This document shows, piece after piece, positions 6,251 through 6,266 of a DNA stretch of 6,266 nucleotides. The stretch lies in assembly GCA_018991295.1 (NCBI GenBank), contig JAGKSZ010000013.1, forward strand, positions 1 to 6,266, written 5' to 3'. The DNA comes from Porphyrobacter sp. Its GTDB lineage: Bacteria; Pseudomonadota; Alphaproteobacteria; Sphingomonadales; Sphingomonadaceae. The first letter of the stretch is position 1; each line of letters begins with the position of its first letter. A model generated the notes under the pieces. It was not told where the DNA came from. It saw nothing but the letters and a program-made list of their open reading frames with translations, and did no database searches. The position numbers and the translations under genes were made by a program.

Positions 6251-6266
6251 CCCCCCCCCCCCCCCC
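6251..6266. other. Terminal run of 16 C, probable poly-G read artefact
   Basis: The contig ends in an uninterrupted run of C (poly-G on the other strand). It would encode only prolines in the middle of a conserved flavoprotein domain. Two-colour Illumina instruments report G when signal is lost, so this is best read as unremoved poly-G tail, not genome sequence. Confidence 0.85.

Noticed and set aside
5250..6251. 333-codon open frame on the minus strand across the flavoprotein gene
   Set aside because: Its start abuts the poly-C artefact, its sequence is Arg/Pro/Gly-rich without motifs, and the opposite strand encodes a clear two-Rossmann flavoprotein.

Overview
This 6,266-base window is GC-rich and has tightly packed genes. 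It looks like a whole draft or metagenomic contig from an alphaproteobacterium. Protein style and codon use suggest a sphingomonad-like lineage (Sphingomonadales), but this is inference: no rRNA or other marker gene is present. Both ends carry sequencing artefacts. An exact 13-base match to the Illumina adapter end lies at 110-122, where it adds one base and breaks the first gene. A run of 16 C at 6251-6266 ends the contig inside the last gene.

Layout. (1) 3-966, plus strand: an unrecognised exported protein with the tail of a Sec signal peptide, a charged helical stretch, a compact domain with a Cys-x-Cys pair, and an Ala/Glu/Pro-rich tail. (2) 944-5174, minus strand: a three-gene operon transcribed right to left. 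It encodes an ABC half-exporter, an HlyD-type periplasmic adaptor and a TolC-type outer-membrane channel. The junctions are a 2-base gap and a 4-base stop/start overlap, so the subunits are probably translationally coupled. The channel gene overlaps the 3' end of gene 1 by 23 bases, tail to tail. (3) 5175-5435: a divergent intergenic region with an AT-rich core and several perfect inverted repeats. Some would form mutually exclusive RNA stems in the leader of the exporter operon. (4) 5436-6250, plus strand: the start of an FAD/NAD(P)-dependent oxidoreductase like the N-terminal domain found fused to selenide, water dikinase (SelD). It is cut off by the contig end.

How the genes may work together. 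The three-gene operon has the architecture of a tripartite (type I secretion-like) exporter spanning both membranes. Its ABC subunit is the most notable item. The nucleotide-binding domain can be aligned from end to end, but every catalytic motif is replaced: Walker A lysine, Q-loop, LSGGQ signature, Walker B Asp and catalytic Glu, and switch His. The frame is nonetheless intact and the gene keeps its coupled operon position. This suggests a maintained pseudo-ATPase exporter whose energy source is not evident here. No CRISPR array, tRNA, rRNA, insertion sequence or phage gene was seen.
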